In this document: in pieces, positions 51,833 to 62,126 of the stretch | Layout: each line of letters begins with the position of its first letter | Position numbering within the stretch: position 1 is the first letter of the stretch | Source of the DNA: Opitutia bacterium | Lineage (GTDB): Bacteria; Verrucomicrobiota; Verrucomicrobiia; Opitutales; Opitutaceae | DNA length: 64,000 nt | Direction: 5' to 3' | Assembly: GCA_016217545.1 (NCBI GenBank) | Contig: JACRHT010000017.1 | Span: forward strand, 992,001-1,056,000 | Made by a program: the position numbers and the translations under genes | The notes under the pieces: model-generated | Database searches by the model: none | Seen by the model: the letters and a program-made list of their open reading frames with translations, nothing else | Told to the model about the DNA's origin: nothing

Positions 51833-53248
51833 CTACGCGGTCGCCTCGAGCTTACGACGGTTCAGTTCGAGTTTCACTTCATTAACCATCTCCTTGCTTA
51901 GAGGATACCGCAGCGCCAGCAAGATGGCAACGACGGCTCCGATACAGGGTATCCCCGCATACAGCCCCTGCATCAGATTCAACGTGCCGGTTGATTGAAC
52001 CCCGTTCAGGATCTTCGCATCGAATCCGATCCACACCAAAATAAACCCGGAGAGCAGAGTGCCGATGGAATTGCCGAACTTGTCGCACCACGCGAGCAAA
52101 CCCGCGAACAGCGCCGCGCGTCTCTGTCCGGTAACATATTCATCGTAAGCGGCAACGTCGGCTAGCATTGAATTTCCCACCAACATTATGCCTCCGAGCG
52201 ACAGTCCATTGAAAAATGGGACGAGAACCTGCAGCCAAGGCATCGATGGCTGGTAGACGAACAATTTTAAAATGCACCCAATAATGAGCGCCCCTCCCGC
52301 CGCGCACAGCGAATTCCTCTTGCCGATTGTTATTGCAAGCTTGCGGTAAATAAAAACCGACCCGATGACCGCCACCTGAAAAGCAGAACCAATCCAACCC
52401 TGCATCATCGCCGATGCCTTCACATCGCCACCATAGACCATATAGATGTTCATATAGATGTTGAACGTCGCGACCACGAGGTAGCAAAAGCTCCAGATGA
52501 ACCTCATCGAGAGCAGGATCATGAAAGCGGTATTGCTACGGAGTATGCGCCAACTTTGAGACCAACCAACCTTTACAGGCTTTTTTTCATCGACCGGAAG
52601 GATCCGCTCTCTAACCCAAAAGAGCGGCGCTAGGCCCACGATCACGAAGAAAATACTCCACAAGAGCGTGGTGGTGCGAAGGCCGGTCACCACATCGGGA
52701 AAAATGCTGGACTGCACCAATGGAAACAACCACTGCAACCCGAGACTTCCGATATAAGCAACGATCTGCACGGTGGCGGCCACCCGCGTTCGCTCGTGAT
52801 AGTCGTCGGTCGCTTCCATTCGCAGGGCCCACACAGGCACGCTGTAGAAAGTGTGCGCGGTATAAAAAAGCAGCGATACGATGAGCAGCCACCAGAAGAA
52901 ACCCATTTCACTCAAACCTCTGGGGAACCACCAGAGGGCTACGCTAAACACCAGGAGAAACGGCAGAGACATCGCTATCAGCGGCTTTCTTCGTCCCCAC
53001 CTCGTTCTAAGCTTATCGGAAAACTGTCCGACCAACGGATCCGTGATCGCATCGAACGCCCGCTGAATGAACACAACAATGCTGATCAATGACGGGCTGA
53101 CGCCAAGGACCACATTGTAGATGGGATACACCAAAACATTAAGCGACCCCGAGGACGCGATGGCTGCGCCGTCGCCGAGGCCAATGCCGACACGTTCGCG
53201 GAACGAAACCTTCGAATCTCCTGCAGAGGGTTGGGAGTGCGCCGACAA
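51833..53248 (-). CDS. GPH-type (glycoside-pentoside-hexuronide) MFS symporter
   Basis: 471 aa, 12 membrane helices. Begins SKVSFRERVGIGLGDGAAIA and has FIQRAFDAITDPLVGQFSDK followed by RTRWGRRKPLI, the GPH family marker (as in MelB and UidB). It would import di- or oligo-saccharides or uronides with Na or H. The frame has no ATG near the start; TTG at 53246-53248 is the best initiator since an in-frame TAG lies a few codons upstream. Placed between two lyases and close to a beta-glucuronidase, so uronides are probable substrates. Confidence 0.88.
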   Translation of the reverse strand: MSAHSQPSAGDSKVSFRERVGIGLGDGAAIASSGSLNVLVYPIYNVVLGVSPSLISIVVFIQRAFDAITDPLVGQFSDKLRTRWGRRKPLIAMSLPFLLVFSVALWWFPRGLSEMGFFWWLLIVSLLFYTAHTFYSVPVWALRMEATDDYHERTRVAATVQIVAYIGSLGLQWLFPLVQSSIFPDVVTGLRTTTLLWSIFFVIVGLAPLFWVRERILPVDEKKPVKVGWSQSWRILRSNTAFMILLSMRFIWSFCYLVVATFNIYMNIYMVYGGDVKASAMMQGWIGSAFQVAVIGSVFIYRKLAITIGKRNSLCAAGGALIIGCILKLFVYQPSMPWLQVLVPFFNGLSLGGIMLVGNSMLADVAAYDEYVTGQRRAALFAGLLAWCDKFGNSIGTLLSGFILVWIGFDAKILNGVQSTGTLNLMQGLYAGIPCIGAVVAILLALRYPLSKEMVNEVKLELNRRKLEATA

Positions 53249-53296
53249 ATTGGAGGGCGTGATGCGCGTTTCTATCGTTCCGTATCTGTTGTGGCG

Positions 53297-56200
53297 TCAA
53301 AGGCCTTCAGCAATCAGTCGGCCGTTGCCGTTGATGACAAGGCGGTCACTGTGCACGATTCCTGTGAGTGTGGAGTTTCCGTTAATCGTAACCGTCCCAT
53401 TGGGGACATCGACGAGTCCGTTCAGGGTCACACCACCGTTCAAAGTGAGTGATCCCGATGCTATCCGAAGTATCAACCACTCGGGTGCGCCTTCTTTGCC
53501 GACGTTCCCGTTCAACGTCGGGCCATTCGCCAGCGTAAGCACCACTGGGCCGACGATTTTCAGACTGCTCTGGCCGTTGAGCGTGAGACTTTGCAGATGA
53601 TAAAGCGTGGGCTCGGTGGAGCCATCGACACCCAAGATCAGGCCGTTATGGCCGTTCGCCGTGAATGCTCCGTAAGTGCCCGGCGGAATCGCACGAAGCC
53701 CGGAGTCACCATTAAGCGTGAGATCGCACAGGGTCGCAAAGTCACCGATGTCCTGACTTGAATTGTTGAGCACAACGTTGCGTGTTCCCGCCGGCAACGG
53801 AGGCAACTCAACGGAGGTCAAAGATGACGGGTCTATCCGGCGCACAAGCTGACTCAAACGACTTCTCCCATTAAGGGTGACCGTATGGTTCAAGGGATCG
53901 GCCGCCCCCGGACCATCAATTGTCGCGCCCAACAATGGCTGGCCGTTCAAGCGCACCGTAGGCGTGCCTGGTATAAGCACATCTCCAACGACCGCAGCAC
54001 TGCCGTTAAGGGTAAGAGACTCCGGCGATAGAATTTGGACGGAGCCTTCGACCGCGCCGTTCAGTGTCGGGGCGTGTCGAACTGTTACGGCCGCGGCGAC
54101 CACCAAGGTTGCATTTGCCGAACCACTGTAGTTCGGGTCCGCTACGACCGCGGCAACCTCATACGATTTCGGATAGATCGGCTCAGCGAGAGAGCCGTCA
54201 TACGTGAGGTCAACGGCCAAACCCTCGGGGACGGTTGTGGCCGTGACGGAACGCGATTGTCCGTCGTAAAGCTGCCATAAGTTTGTCAGCTCGATCTGCG
54301 CGGAGGCTGGCGCGACATCAAAGGATACCGACACTGGCTCAGCCTCCAGATGGTTGGCATCACCAGATTGTGTCGCCGCGACTGTCACGAGGCCAACTCC
54401 GGTAAGTGTTATCACGCTTCCTGCCAGCTCGGCCGGTCCGCTGACGATCGAATATGAAACGGGCAAACCAGAACTCGAAACTGCCCCAAGCGCGAATGGA
54501 GTCGTCCCGTAAACCTTTGTTCCCGGACTTGAGAAAGTGATAACCTGTTCCGCCTGATTGACGGCGAAAGAAATCTCAACTGGAGCCGCGGGCAGATGAT
54601 TCGAACCTCCAGCTTGCGAAGCGAGAACAGTAATCGAACCCGCACCCATAATCGTCAGCATATCACCATTGACGACACCCGGCCCACTGACGACCGAATA
54701 AACCACCGGCAGTCCGGAGCTCGCCACGGCTCCAAGAAGGAATGGGGCCGCTCCATAAGTTTTGTTTCCTGGATTGGGGAAATTGATCGATTGCGCCGCG
54801 CTGCCGACTTGGATTGCAAGGGACGCCGTGCCTGTTCCGGTCGAATTTGATGCGCTTAGTGCAACATTGAATATCCCCGTGCTCAGGGGCACACCCGAAA
54901 TAGTTCCCGTCACCGAATCAAGGCTGAGACCAGGCGGCAGGCCAGTGGCCGCAAAGCTCGTCGGATTGCCTGCAGCCGTTATCAGGTAGGTGAACGGAAC
55001 TCCAAAAACTCCGCCCGACGATGAGGCGCTGGTAAAGACAGGTGCACTCTCCGCCGGGGTCTCCACCTGCTCGACGATCTGAATGCCACTGATGCCGGCA
55101 CGAATATCCGAGGAAGAAAGAATTGAGAATGTGGAAGCGGTTACGTTCCGGAAAACGGCATACTCCTTGCCATCCACTGCCTCTGCGGCGGTGGATGCGG
55201 TTGACTCGTTATAAATGCCATCCCAGACGCGATTGTTATCTCGGAGATATTTGGTTTCACTGATGGCCCAAGCGCTTCCATTCCAAAGCCGGAAATTGAT
55301 CGCCATGGTGAGCGGAACCGACCGCGTGGATGCCCGTCCACCCCAATAGACATAGACGTCGTAGGTTGAATAGCGAATTTGAGAAACCGTGGCGGTCTGA
55401 CTGCTCTGGCTCGGATTGCTGCGCTGGCCGCGCATCATCTTAACATCTGGCGACGTTCCCTGGGTATCGTTGTCGTAGGCGAAGTCTGTCTGCGTTGATG
55501 CGAAATCCGCCGTGGTTGCGGATCCCGTGCTATCAATAATGTCGGCCAATGCCTGATTTGCCTGAATCGAGTTATTCCAATTCGCTGCCGGCACCACGCC
55601 AGCGATGTCCGTCGGAGACAATTCCCCGGTGGGGCCTGTCATATTGATGCTCAGGACGCGCCCATTCTCACCGCCGCTCGGTGGCGCCGAGGTAGTCACG
55701 TCGATCGCCGCACTCAACGGCGACCAATTACCAGCCACGTCGCGAGCGCGAACAGTGACGTTATAGGTCGAACTTGGGGACAAGCCACTCACGGTGGTGC
55801 TGGTTCCGGCAACGACGGGCCTGGCGACGCCGTTCACCGTCACCTCATACCCAGACACGCCCGTGTCGTCGATCGAGGCGTTCCAAGAAAGTGAAAATGA
55901 TGTGGCGGTCACGCCCGTCGCGGTAAGACCACCGGGCGCACTCGGCGGAGTGTTGTCAGCTGGCGTCGTGGATGAACTTTCTACAATTTGAATGCCGCTG
56001 ATCCCGGCTCGAATATCGGCTCCGGCATGAATGAGAAAGGTTGAGGCCGTGACATTGCGAAATACCACATATTCTTGCCCATCGACGGCGGAAGCCGCGG
56101 TGGTCGCCGTCGACTCATTATAGCTGCCATCCCAAGTGCGATTCGTATCCCTGATAAACTTCGTCTCATTGGTGACCCAGGCACTTCCGTCCCAAAGGCG

Positions 56201-58456
56201 GAAGCTGATCGCCATGGTGAGGGGAACGGACCGCGTGGAAGCGCGTCCGCCCCAGTAAACATACACGTCGTAGGAAGAAAATGGCACCTGCGCGACTGTC
56301 GCCGTTTGCTGCGCATTGTCGGGCGAGCCTCTTTGTCCGCGCATCAATTTAACATCCGGGGAGCTTCCCACCGTATCATTGCTGTAATAAAAGGCAGTCT
56401 GCGAAAACACAAAGTCCGCGGTGGTCGGAGCCCCATTGCCGGCGTTTACATTTACCAACGTCTGGTTCGCTTCCGTGGAATTATTCCAGTTCGCCGACGG
56501 CACCGCGCCTGCAACATCTGAGCCGACGAGAGCGTTCGCCACGTCGGTCAAACTGACGCTGATAATATTCGCTCCAACCGTGGAGACAGCGAGCGTGGTG
56601 ACGTTGAGTGTGCTGCTGAATCCGGACCAGTTGCCGGCCGCATCTCTGGCGCGCACCTTCACCGCATAAGTCGTATCAGGGGAAAGACCGCTCACCGTTA
56701 TGGTCGGCGAAATGCTTGAGTAGCGCGGGGCGTCATCAACGAAAACTTCGTAGCCGACGGTGTTCACGTTGTCGGTGGATGCATTCCACGACACCACAAA
56801 GGACGAGGGAGCGTGGCCGGAATCCGAAAGCCCGCTCGGGACACTTGGTGGCGTGGCGTCGCCGCCACCGGGCGGAGGAACAACATCCTCAACCGAGGCT
56901 CGCCACTGAGCGATGGAACTCTCAAGCGCAGTGGGTGTATTCCACTCTGAATCCGCGATCACTCGCGTATTGGAAGACAAGGGGTAGCTGGACGGCGGCC
57001 CATCCTTGAAGGTGCCGGTCCGGTTCGCGACCTCCGTGACAAACGCCTGCGAGACAGGGTCAACCCGCACCCCTCCGGACAGGTCTGCCGGGCGCGCGCC
57101 CGAATGAGTGTGCAGATAGGCAAGCCTCTGATCGGCGTTGATGCCGGTCCAACGAGCGAAGCCCGCCGGAGTCATTTGCGAAACCAGGGAGTCTTCGAAG
57201 AGATCTTCCGGCACTTCGGGCACCGTGGCTCGCAGATGCCAACCCGAGGTGCGCGGTCCAAGATCGTCCAGGCGCCCGGGGGCGGTGGCAGGACTTTCCA
57301 GACCCAAGTTGCCGTCATTGAAAATCATGGAGCCAGGACCAGGAGTAACCCACCAATATCCGAACTTGAGGACATCACCTCCCAGGACGGAATTCGTCCG
57401 AATGCCTAAATTATCGACGAAATTATAGTAGCTGTTGAACTCATTTGTGGCGGGTCCCTGCAGGGTAATCGCATACTGACTGCCGTGGAACATCAGGTTG
57501 CCGTTGAGAAGCACGCCATTGCCCTTGTTGAGCCAGGGCGCACGCTGCTGGAAGTTTCCGAAGACTGAGTGCTGAATATCGATGCGCTTGTTGCCGCCCG
57601 TGAGCTCGTTCACCACGCCGTTTTCATCATGCGCACCGGTGGCCAGAATCATGCCCATGGAGTGCCCGCTGCTGTCGTCGCCGTTTGGCGCAGAATCAGG
57701 ATGACGCCACCCGAACTGAGCGTAGCGAAAGCCGTCGTAGATGAAACAATTGACGAATGAGATGTTCCGATTGGGCTGATACCAAATCTGAATCGTCTCA
57801 TCAAGGCCCCAGGAGAACTCGCAGTGATCGAACAAGACTCCATCGTTGGCCAGGTTATTGCTCGAGGCGGTGTCGCGGTCGGCTCCGTTGGAGTTCCGTT
57901 CACCTTCGATGGAGATTACATCCCCGTAGGCCGGGAGATCACTGTTCCCGTATTCGCCGGAGCCTTTCAGGGCTAGAGGCAAACCCAGTCGAAAACGAAT
58001 GTGCCGAAAGATGACCTGTTCGCACCGCCGGAAGCTATGCGAAACACCTACGATACTGATGCCGGGAGAAGGGGCACTTTCACCGGCGATGTAGGTGTTC
58101 TTGAGATCGGCGATGCGAATGCGAGCCTGAGCAATATCAGTGTTGTTGCTGAAATCGATTTTCCCCCCGACTTCAAATAGGATGATCTTGTTCTCCGCCG
58201 CGGGCATGGACTTTGCCTCAGCGAGGGCCCAACGCCAACTGCCCGCACTGGTGTCGGTGTTAAGGTTTGTAACCTTGATCACATGATAGGCACCGTCCGC
58301 CCACCAAGCAGTCTGATCGGCAAAGGTCTTGTCGGGAGGCGGCGTCTGGCCAAGTGCCAGAGGTGTTGCCAAAATGACGACCGCAAAACCAAATACAGAA
58401 AGAAGACGACCGGTCAGCAATGCGCAGGTGCGGCAGATATGAAGAAGCGTGTTCAT
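53297..58456 (-). CDS. Giant secreted pectate-lyase-like multidomain protein
   Basis: 1,719 aa. Order: signal peptide (1-36); PL1-type beta-helix (~40-520, FDHCEFSWGLDETIQIWYQP); fibronectin type III (~536-621); module A (~630-826); second FN3 (~836-922); module A again (~932-1130); putative Ig domain (~1137-1217, GLPPGLSLDSVTGTISGVPL); two MBG/Ig-like domains (~1222-1299 and ~1303-1381); a third MBG-like part (~1386-1455); and a C-terminal domain (~1464-1719) of repeated TLNG motifs. Module A is shared with the 724-aa lyase. Likely extracellular or surface-attached, acting on pectic polymer. No PEP-CTERM or type IX signal is visible. Start ATG 58454-58456. Confidence 0.86.
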   Translation of the reverse strand: MNTLLHICRTCALLTGRLLSVFGFAVVILATPLALGQTPPPDKTFADQTAWWADGAYHVIKVTNLNTDTSAGSWRWALAEAKSMPAAENKIILFEVGGKIDFSNNTDIAQARIRIADLKNTYIAGESAPSPGISIVGVSHSFRRCEQVIFRHIRFRLGLPLALKGSGEYGNSDLPAYGDVISIEGERNSNGADRDTASSNNLANDGVLFDHCEFSWGLDETIQIWYQPNRNISFVNCFIYDGFRYAQFGWRHPDSAPNGDDSSGHSMGMILATGAHDENGVVNELTGGNKRIDIQHSVFGNFQQRAPWLNKGNGVLLNGNLMFHGSQYAITLQGPATNEFNSYYNFVDNLGIRTNSVLGGDVLKFGYWWVTPGPGSMIFNDGNLGLESPATAPGRLDDLGPRTSGWHLRATVPEVPEDLFEDSLVSQMTPAGFARWTGINADQRLAYLHTHSGARPADLSGGVRVDPVSQAFVTEVANRTGTFKDGPPSSYPLSSNTRVIADSEWNTPTALESSIAQWRASVEDVVPPPGGGDATPPSVPSGLSDSGHAPSSFVVSWNASTDNVNTVGYEVFVDDAPRYSSISPTITVSGLSPDTTYAVKVRARDAAGNWSGFSSTLNVTTLAVSTVGANIISVSLTDVANALVGSDVAGAVPSANWNNSTEANQTLVNVNAGNGAPTTADFVFSQTAFYYSNDTVGSSPDVKLMRGQRGSPDNAQQTATVAQVPFSSYDVYVYWGGRASTRSVPLTMAISFRLWDGSAWVTNETKFIRDTNRTWDGSYNESTATTAASAVDGQEYVVFRNVTASTFLIHAGADIRAGISGIQIVESSSTTPADNTPPSAPGGLTATGVTATSFSLSWNASIDDTGVSGYEVTVNGVARPVVAGTSTTVSGLSPSSTYNVTVRARDVAGNWSPLSAAIDVTTSAPPSGGENGRVLSINMTGPTGELSPTDIAGVVPAANWNNSIQANQALADIIDSTGSATTADFASTQTDFAYDNDTQGTSPDVKMMRGQRSNPSQSSQTATVSQIRYSTYDVYVYWGGRASTRSVPLTMAINFRLWNGSAWAISETKYLRDNNRVWDGIYNESTASTAAEAVDGKEYAVFRNVTASTFSILSSSDIRAGISGIQIVEQVETPAESAPVFTSASSSGGVFGVPFTYLITAAGNPTSFAATGLPPGLSLDSVTGTISGVPLSTGIFNVALSASNSTGTGTASLAIQVGSAAQSINFPNPGNKTYGAAPFLLGAVASSGLPVVYSVVSGPGVVNGDMLTIMGAGSITVLASQAGGSNHLPAAPVEISFAVNQAEQVITFSSPGTKVYGTTPFALGAVSSSGLPVSYSIVSGPAELAGSVITLTGVGLVTVAATQSGDANHLEAEPVSVSFDVAPASAQIELTNLWQLYDGQSRSVTATTVPEGLAVDLTYDGSLAEPIYPKSYEVAAVVADPNYSGSANATLVVAAAVTVRHAPTLNGAVEGSVQILSPESLTLNGSAAVVGDVLIPGTPTVRLNGQPLLGATIDGPGAADPLNHTVTLNGRSRLSQLVRRIDPSSLTSVELPPLPAGTRNVVLNNSSQDIGDFATLCDLTLNGDSGLRAIPPGTYGAFTANGHNGLILGVDGSTEPTLYHLQSLTLNGQSSLKIVGPVVLTLANGPTLNGNVGKEGAPEWLILRIASGSLTLNGGVTLNGLVDVPNGTVTINGNSTLTGIVHSDRLVINGNGRLIAEGL

Positions 58457-58561
58457 GGTTGGGGGGGTATAATTTTCAGGTTGCTGTCGGCCGGTGGCAG
58501 GCGCAGCGGGCCCGGGCATGCAGGGCATGCGGCTCTTGCGGATACTTGGGCATGCAACTCG

Positions 58562-58592
58562 ACGTCGGTGAGGCCTGTTCCCTCACCGACGT
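58562..58592. terminator. Strong hairpin between the STN receptor and the giant lyase gene
   Basis: ACGTCGGTGAGG pairs exactly with CCTCACCGACGT around a 7-nt loop. It directly follows the receptor stop in its direction of transcription, while the T-run (TTTTT at 58600-58604) lies on the other side. It may end or attenuate receptor transcripts, leaving the lyase with lower or separate expression. Confidence 0.6.
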
Positions 58593-58610
58593 TGCAGCCT
58601 TTTTGAGACC

Positions 58611-61600
58611 TTAGAAATCGAAGGTCGTCGAGAAGATGAACTGCCGCGGCGGCTGAACCGTAAATAGCCGATCCACGCCTTGGGTGTCCGTCGCCTGCAC
58701 GAGCAGGTCGCGAGAATCAAAAATATTGCGAACGTTCAGTTGAACACGGGCACGAATTTTCGAGCCAAATTTGAACTTGTAGGAAATCCAGCCGTCGTAG
58801 TCGATCAGGCCGTCGTCATAAAATGGACGGTCAATGTCTTGAACCCGTGATCCGTCCGCGCGCGTTGTCAAAGGGAAGCCAACAACGGCCTTGTCACGCC
58901 AACGCACAGCACCGCCAACTCCGACATTTTTCAGCAATGACCGCGTAAATGTATAATTCGTAACGAAGTTCAGGCGCCACTTGCGAACGCCGAGAGAGGC
59001 GCGACCATCGAGAAGTTGCGCCCGATCAAGCAGGTTGAAGAAGATTTCCCGATTTACCCAACTTTGCACGGTTTCATCTCCTTGCGAGACATTGCCACCG
59101 ACCTGATAGGCATAGTTCGCAAATTTGGCATACTCGGCCGACCGCGCATCGTAATAGCTGAACCATTCCTGAGCGATATTCGTCTCTGAAGATTCCGATT
59201 TTGCAGCCGTTAGAGAGACCCGCCAGTTGGGAGTCGGGTTTGCAGTCATCGTAATTTCCAGGCCCTCGGCGCTGAAATCGGAAAGAACGGGAGTGGATGA
59301 CAGGAACACGTCGGAATCCCAGGTCGAGGAAGGTGCAAATCCAACCTGGGGGTTTTCGAGAGCCAGTTGCTCCAACCGAAGTTCCAGCGTGTTAAATCGC
59401 AGACGCACCGCATCGAATTCAGCCGAGGGATTGCGCGACTGAGCATTCTCATACCAATTGAACTTCAGGAACATTCGTGAACGAAAGAGATCGAGCGTAA
59501 AGCCATAGTCTTTGCCATCGCCAGCAGATGACTCTTGGAACCCACCATTCGGATTTCGACCAGGTGAACCGGCTGAACGATTGGAAGACTCGTTGTAGTG
59601 AAGAGACACAAGATTGAAGGGGCGAAACACAAGACCGCGAGTTTCTTTCGTGCCGGAGTTGTCGATGTTGAGCGGACCATCGAGCGAAGGCGTATCTATC
59701 CTCGAAACATCAAGAAAGTTTGTGCCATACCACTGGCTGGCCAGCGCCGGATTTGCAGCTCCGATGGAAGGGCTGGCAACGGCGACCGAGCGATAGTCGT
59801 CGGTCCTTCTTCCGTAGGTTGTGATAATGCGATCATTCCAAAAGAGACTTTGGAGCGCAAAAACAATTCCACGGGTCTCGACGCGCTCGACACTACCAGC
59901 CGCGCGAACACCCAGATCGAGGTCTGTCGGGCGCAACTCCACCGTCGCATTTTGCGCGGTCCCGTAAGACTGCTGGTAGAGACCGGTGACATCGGTGGAG
60001 GCGTCGTAGTAGGAAATGCCTCCGGTTCCCGGGGTATCAAGGTAAACACGGTGCAAAACTTCGCGATCAGCACGAGTGTTTGGATTGCGGATATTTACAT
60101 CAGGACTGTTCGAATACAGCATGGTTCGCTGGTTCTGCGATCGTGCCGTGCGATTGCTGTAGTCGGTGAGCGCCGCAAAGTTGTGCGTCCCGATCCATCG
60201 CGTCCATCCCGTGCGTTTCGAAAAATCCAGTTTATAGGAGGCGGTGAGCCGGGCTTGATCCGAGCTGCCGGTTCTCAAATTGCCGCGTCCCCAGCTCTCG
60301 ATGTAATATTTTCCGCGATTGGGATTAAGCACCGGCCTGCCGCTGGCATCAACGACGTTCGGCAGATATCGATTTACATCAATGCGGAGATTCTGATCAA
60401 GGCCCCGCAGCCAATCGATGAACTGCTGATTGTATTGTTCATGCTGATAGGCCGCTTCGACGAATAAGTTGGATGTGATCTGCTGTTCCAGCGCGAGGTT
60501 ATAGATGGTTCCACGCTGACGGTTATCGGTGCCCAAGCCACCAGGATTGATATCGTAGGGAAAGATCGATTCGTCGGTGAGGCTGTAGTTGAAATTGTCC
60601 GGCGACGAAACGAATTCGTGAGGACCTCGCGCGCGGGCCACTGTGCCAATGGGATTGGACGCGGAAACAGTGCCAGTAATGCGATTAAGCAACGAAGCAG
60701 CCGGGGTCGCAGGATCATACTGGCCGGTGGTCAAAAAGACCTGCGTTGCGCCGTGATTGATGAAAGGCGAAGTTCCTCCCAAAGTGAATGCGGGTTCCCC
60801 CGGATTCAATTGCGCGGTGGTTGCCCAATACAAACGTGGGTCCAAGGGATCAGAGATGCCCAGATCTTTCATACGTTGATCCCGCCAAGCGAGGTATGGT
60901 GTCACGTAGTCACGGATCAGGGTATTCCGAGGCATTGAAGCTTCGCGTCGGATATTCTCAAATGACGCGCGAAACATCGTCTTCTGGAAAGGGCGATAGG
61001 TTGCCGTCAAATACTGGCGCCGTTGGTTATCACGCGATGGCTTGCGCCAAGACTCTTGGTGGTCGTAAACGAAGCTGCCGCGCAGCGCCAACACACCCGG
61101 GATAAGATTGCGGTTAACATCCAAACTACCGCGATAGCCGTCATAGCTATCAACGCGTGTTTTTACCTGAGTCGAATCAGCGAAACGCGCACGCTTCAGG
61201 CTCTGGTCGATTATTCCGCCCGGCGAGCCAAGACCGAAGAGGATGGCATTCGGACCGCTATTGAAGGTGAATCGTTCGCTGTTATAGGAATCGAGTGCGA
61301 AAAAAGTCCCAAAAAAATCCCGAGTATTGGTGGCGTTTGCCAGTCCCCGCACCCGTTGGGCGCCGGTGAGATCTTCGTTTCCGGCGAGGCTGTCCACTTT
61401 CGCATCGCTGTTATACTCCTGCTTGTTTTCAACGTTGAGTGAGTAAAGCTGGGCATCCTCGAGCGTGGTTGCGGCGATATCGTCCAGAAATTCGGCAGTC
61501 ATCACCGTGACCTGCGAGGCAACATTCTTGATGTCCGAAGAAATGCGCGTTCCCGCAAGCGTTTGAGATGCCGCATAACCGGTATCGCGATCTGCGCGCA

Positions 61601-62030
61601 CCACGAACGGTGACAATTCGATCGTGCTATCTCTACTCGATGCTTCGGGATTTGCGCCCTTATCACCGGCTCCAGACGGAGCCGGCTGCGCGGGCGGAGG
61701 AGCTACGGCATCCCGATTGATGAGAATAGCGCCGCTCTGACTGTCTTCGGTTGAAATCAGGGGCGAACCGGCCAGAAGTCGGCTCAAGGCTTCGGCATCG
61801 GTCAGATTTCCGGAAACTGACTTGAGTATTACCCCCTCGGTCGTCGAAGCGCCGAAGATGACTTCACGACCCGATTGGGCAGAGAATGCGCGGAGGGACT
61901 TCGCCGCTTCAGCAGCGGGCAAATTGAAGTTCTTTTTAGCACCTGGCGTGACCTGTGCGAAAGCGAGAACACCGGTCACGAGAGCCAAGACGAACACAGC
62001 AGAACGCCTGAGACCAGGAAGTGAGGACAT
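58611..62030 (-). CDS. TonB-dependent receptor with N-terminal STN signalling domain
   Basis: 1,139 aa. Signal peptide SAVFVLALVTGVLAFAQ, then an STN domain (FNLPAAEAAKSLRAFSAQSG to AILINRD), a Pro/Ala linker, the motif IELSPFVVRADRDTGYAASQ, a plug (VASQVTVMTAEFLDDIA, RVRGLANATNTRDFFGTFF, FNSGPNAILFGLGSPGG) and a long barrel ending FIFSTTFDF. STN receptors signal ligand arrival to FecR/FecI-type systems, whose genes lie just upstream. The ELSPFVV motif is typical of verrucomicrobial receptors. ATG 62028-62030 is used; other ATGs at 62060 and 62057 are possible. Expected ligand: pectin or uronide oligosaccharides, inferred from neighbours. Confidence 0.92.
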   Translation of the reverse strand: MSSLPGLRRSAVFVLALVTGVLAFAQVTPGAKKNFNLPAAEAAKSLRAFSAQSGREVIFGASTTEGVILKSVSGNLTDAEALSRLLAGSPLISTEDSQSGAILINRDAVAPPPAQPAPSGAGDKGANPEASSRDSTIELSPFVVRADRDTGYAASQTLAGTRISSDIKNVASQVTVMTAEFLDDIAATTLEDAQLYSLNVENKQEYNSDAKVDSLAGNEDLTGAQRVRGLANATNTRDFFGTFFALDSYNSERFTFNSGPNAILFGLGSPGGIIDQSLKRARFADSTQVKTRVDSYDGYRGSLDVNRNLIPGVLALRGSFVYDHQESWRKPSRDNQRRQYLTATYRPFQKTMFRASFENIRREASMPRNTLIRDYVTPYLAWRDQRMKDLGISDPLDPRLYWATTAQLNPGEPAFTLGGTSPFINHGATQVFLTTGQYDPATPAASLLNRITGTVSASNPIGTVARARGPHEFVSSPDNFNYSLTDESIFPYDINPGGLGTDNRQRGTIYNLALEQQITSNLFVEAAYQHEQYNQQFIDWLRGLDQNLRIDVNRYLPNVVDASGRPVLNPNRGKYYIESWGRGNLRTGSSDQARLTASYKLDFSKRTGWTRWIGTHNFAALTDYSNRTARSQNQRTMLYSNSPDVNIRNPNTRADREVLHRVYLDTPGTGGISYYDASTDVTGLYQQSYGTAQNATVELRPTDLDLGVRAAGSVERVETRGIVFALQSLFWNDRIITTYGRRTDDYRSVAVASPSIGAANPALASQWYGTNFLDVSRIDTPSLDGPLNIDNSGTKETRGLVFRPFNLVSLHYNESSNRSAGSPGRNPNGGFQESSAGDGKDYGFTLDLFRSRMFLKFNWYENAQSRNPSAEFDAVRLRFNTLELRLEQLALENPQVGFAPSSTWDSDVFLSSTPVLSDFSAEGLEITMTANPTPNWRVSLTAAKSESSETNIAQEWFSYYDARSAEYAKFANYAYQVGGNVSQGDETVQSWVNREIFFNLLDRAQLLDGRASLGVRKWRLNFVTNYTFTRSLLKNVGVGGAVRWRDKAVVGFPLTTRADGSRVQDIDRPFYDDGLIDYDGWISYKFKFGSKIRARVQLNVRNIFDSRDLLVQATDTQGVDRLFTVQPPRQFIFSTTFDF

Positions 62031-62126
62031 GCGGGATATGGGGCATATTGGGGGCATCATAAAACAAGACGAACCCCACGCCTCGACTACCCAAAAGAAA
62101 ACGGGAATTTTCCCATTCGCCTTATG

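Noticed and set aside
49336-58456. PEP-CTERM or type IX sorting signals on the two lyases
   Set aside because: Neither C-terminus has a PEP motif, hydrophobic helix and basic tail, nor a recognisable type IX domain.
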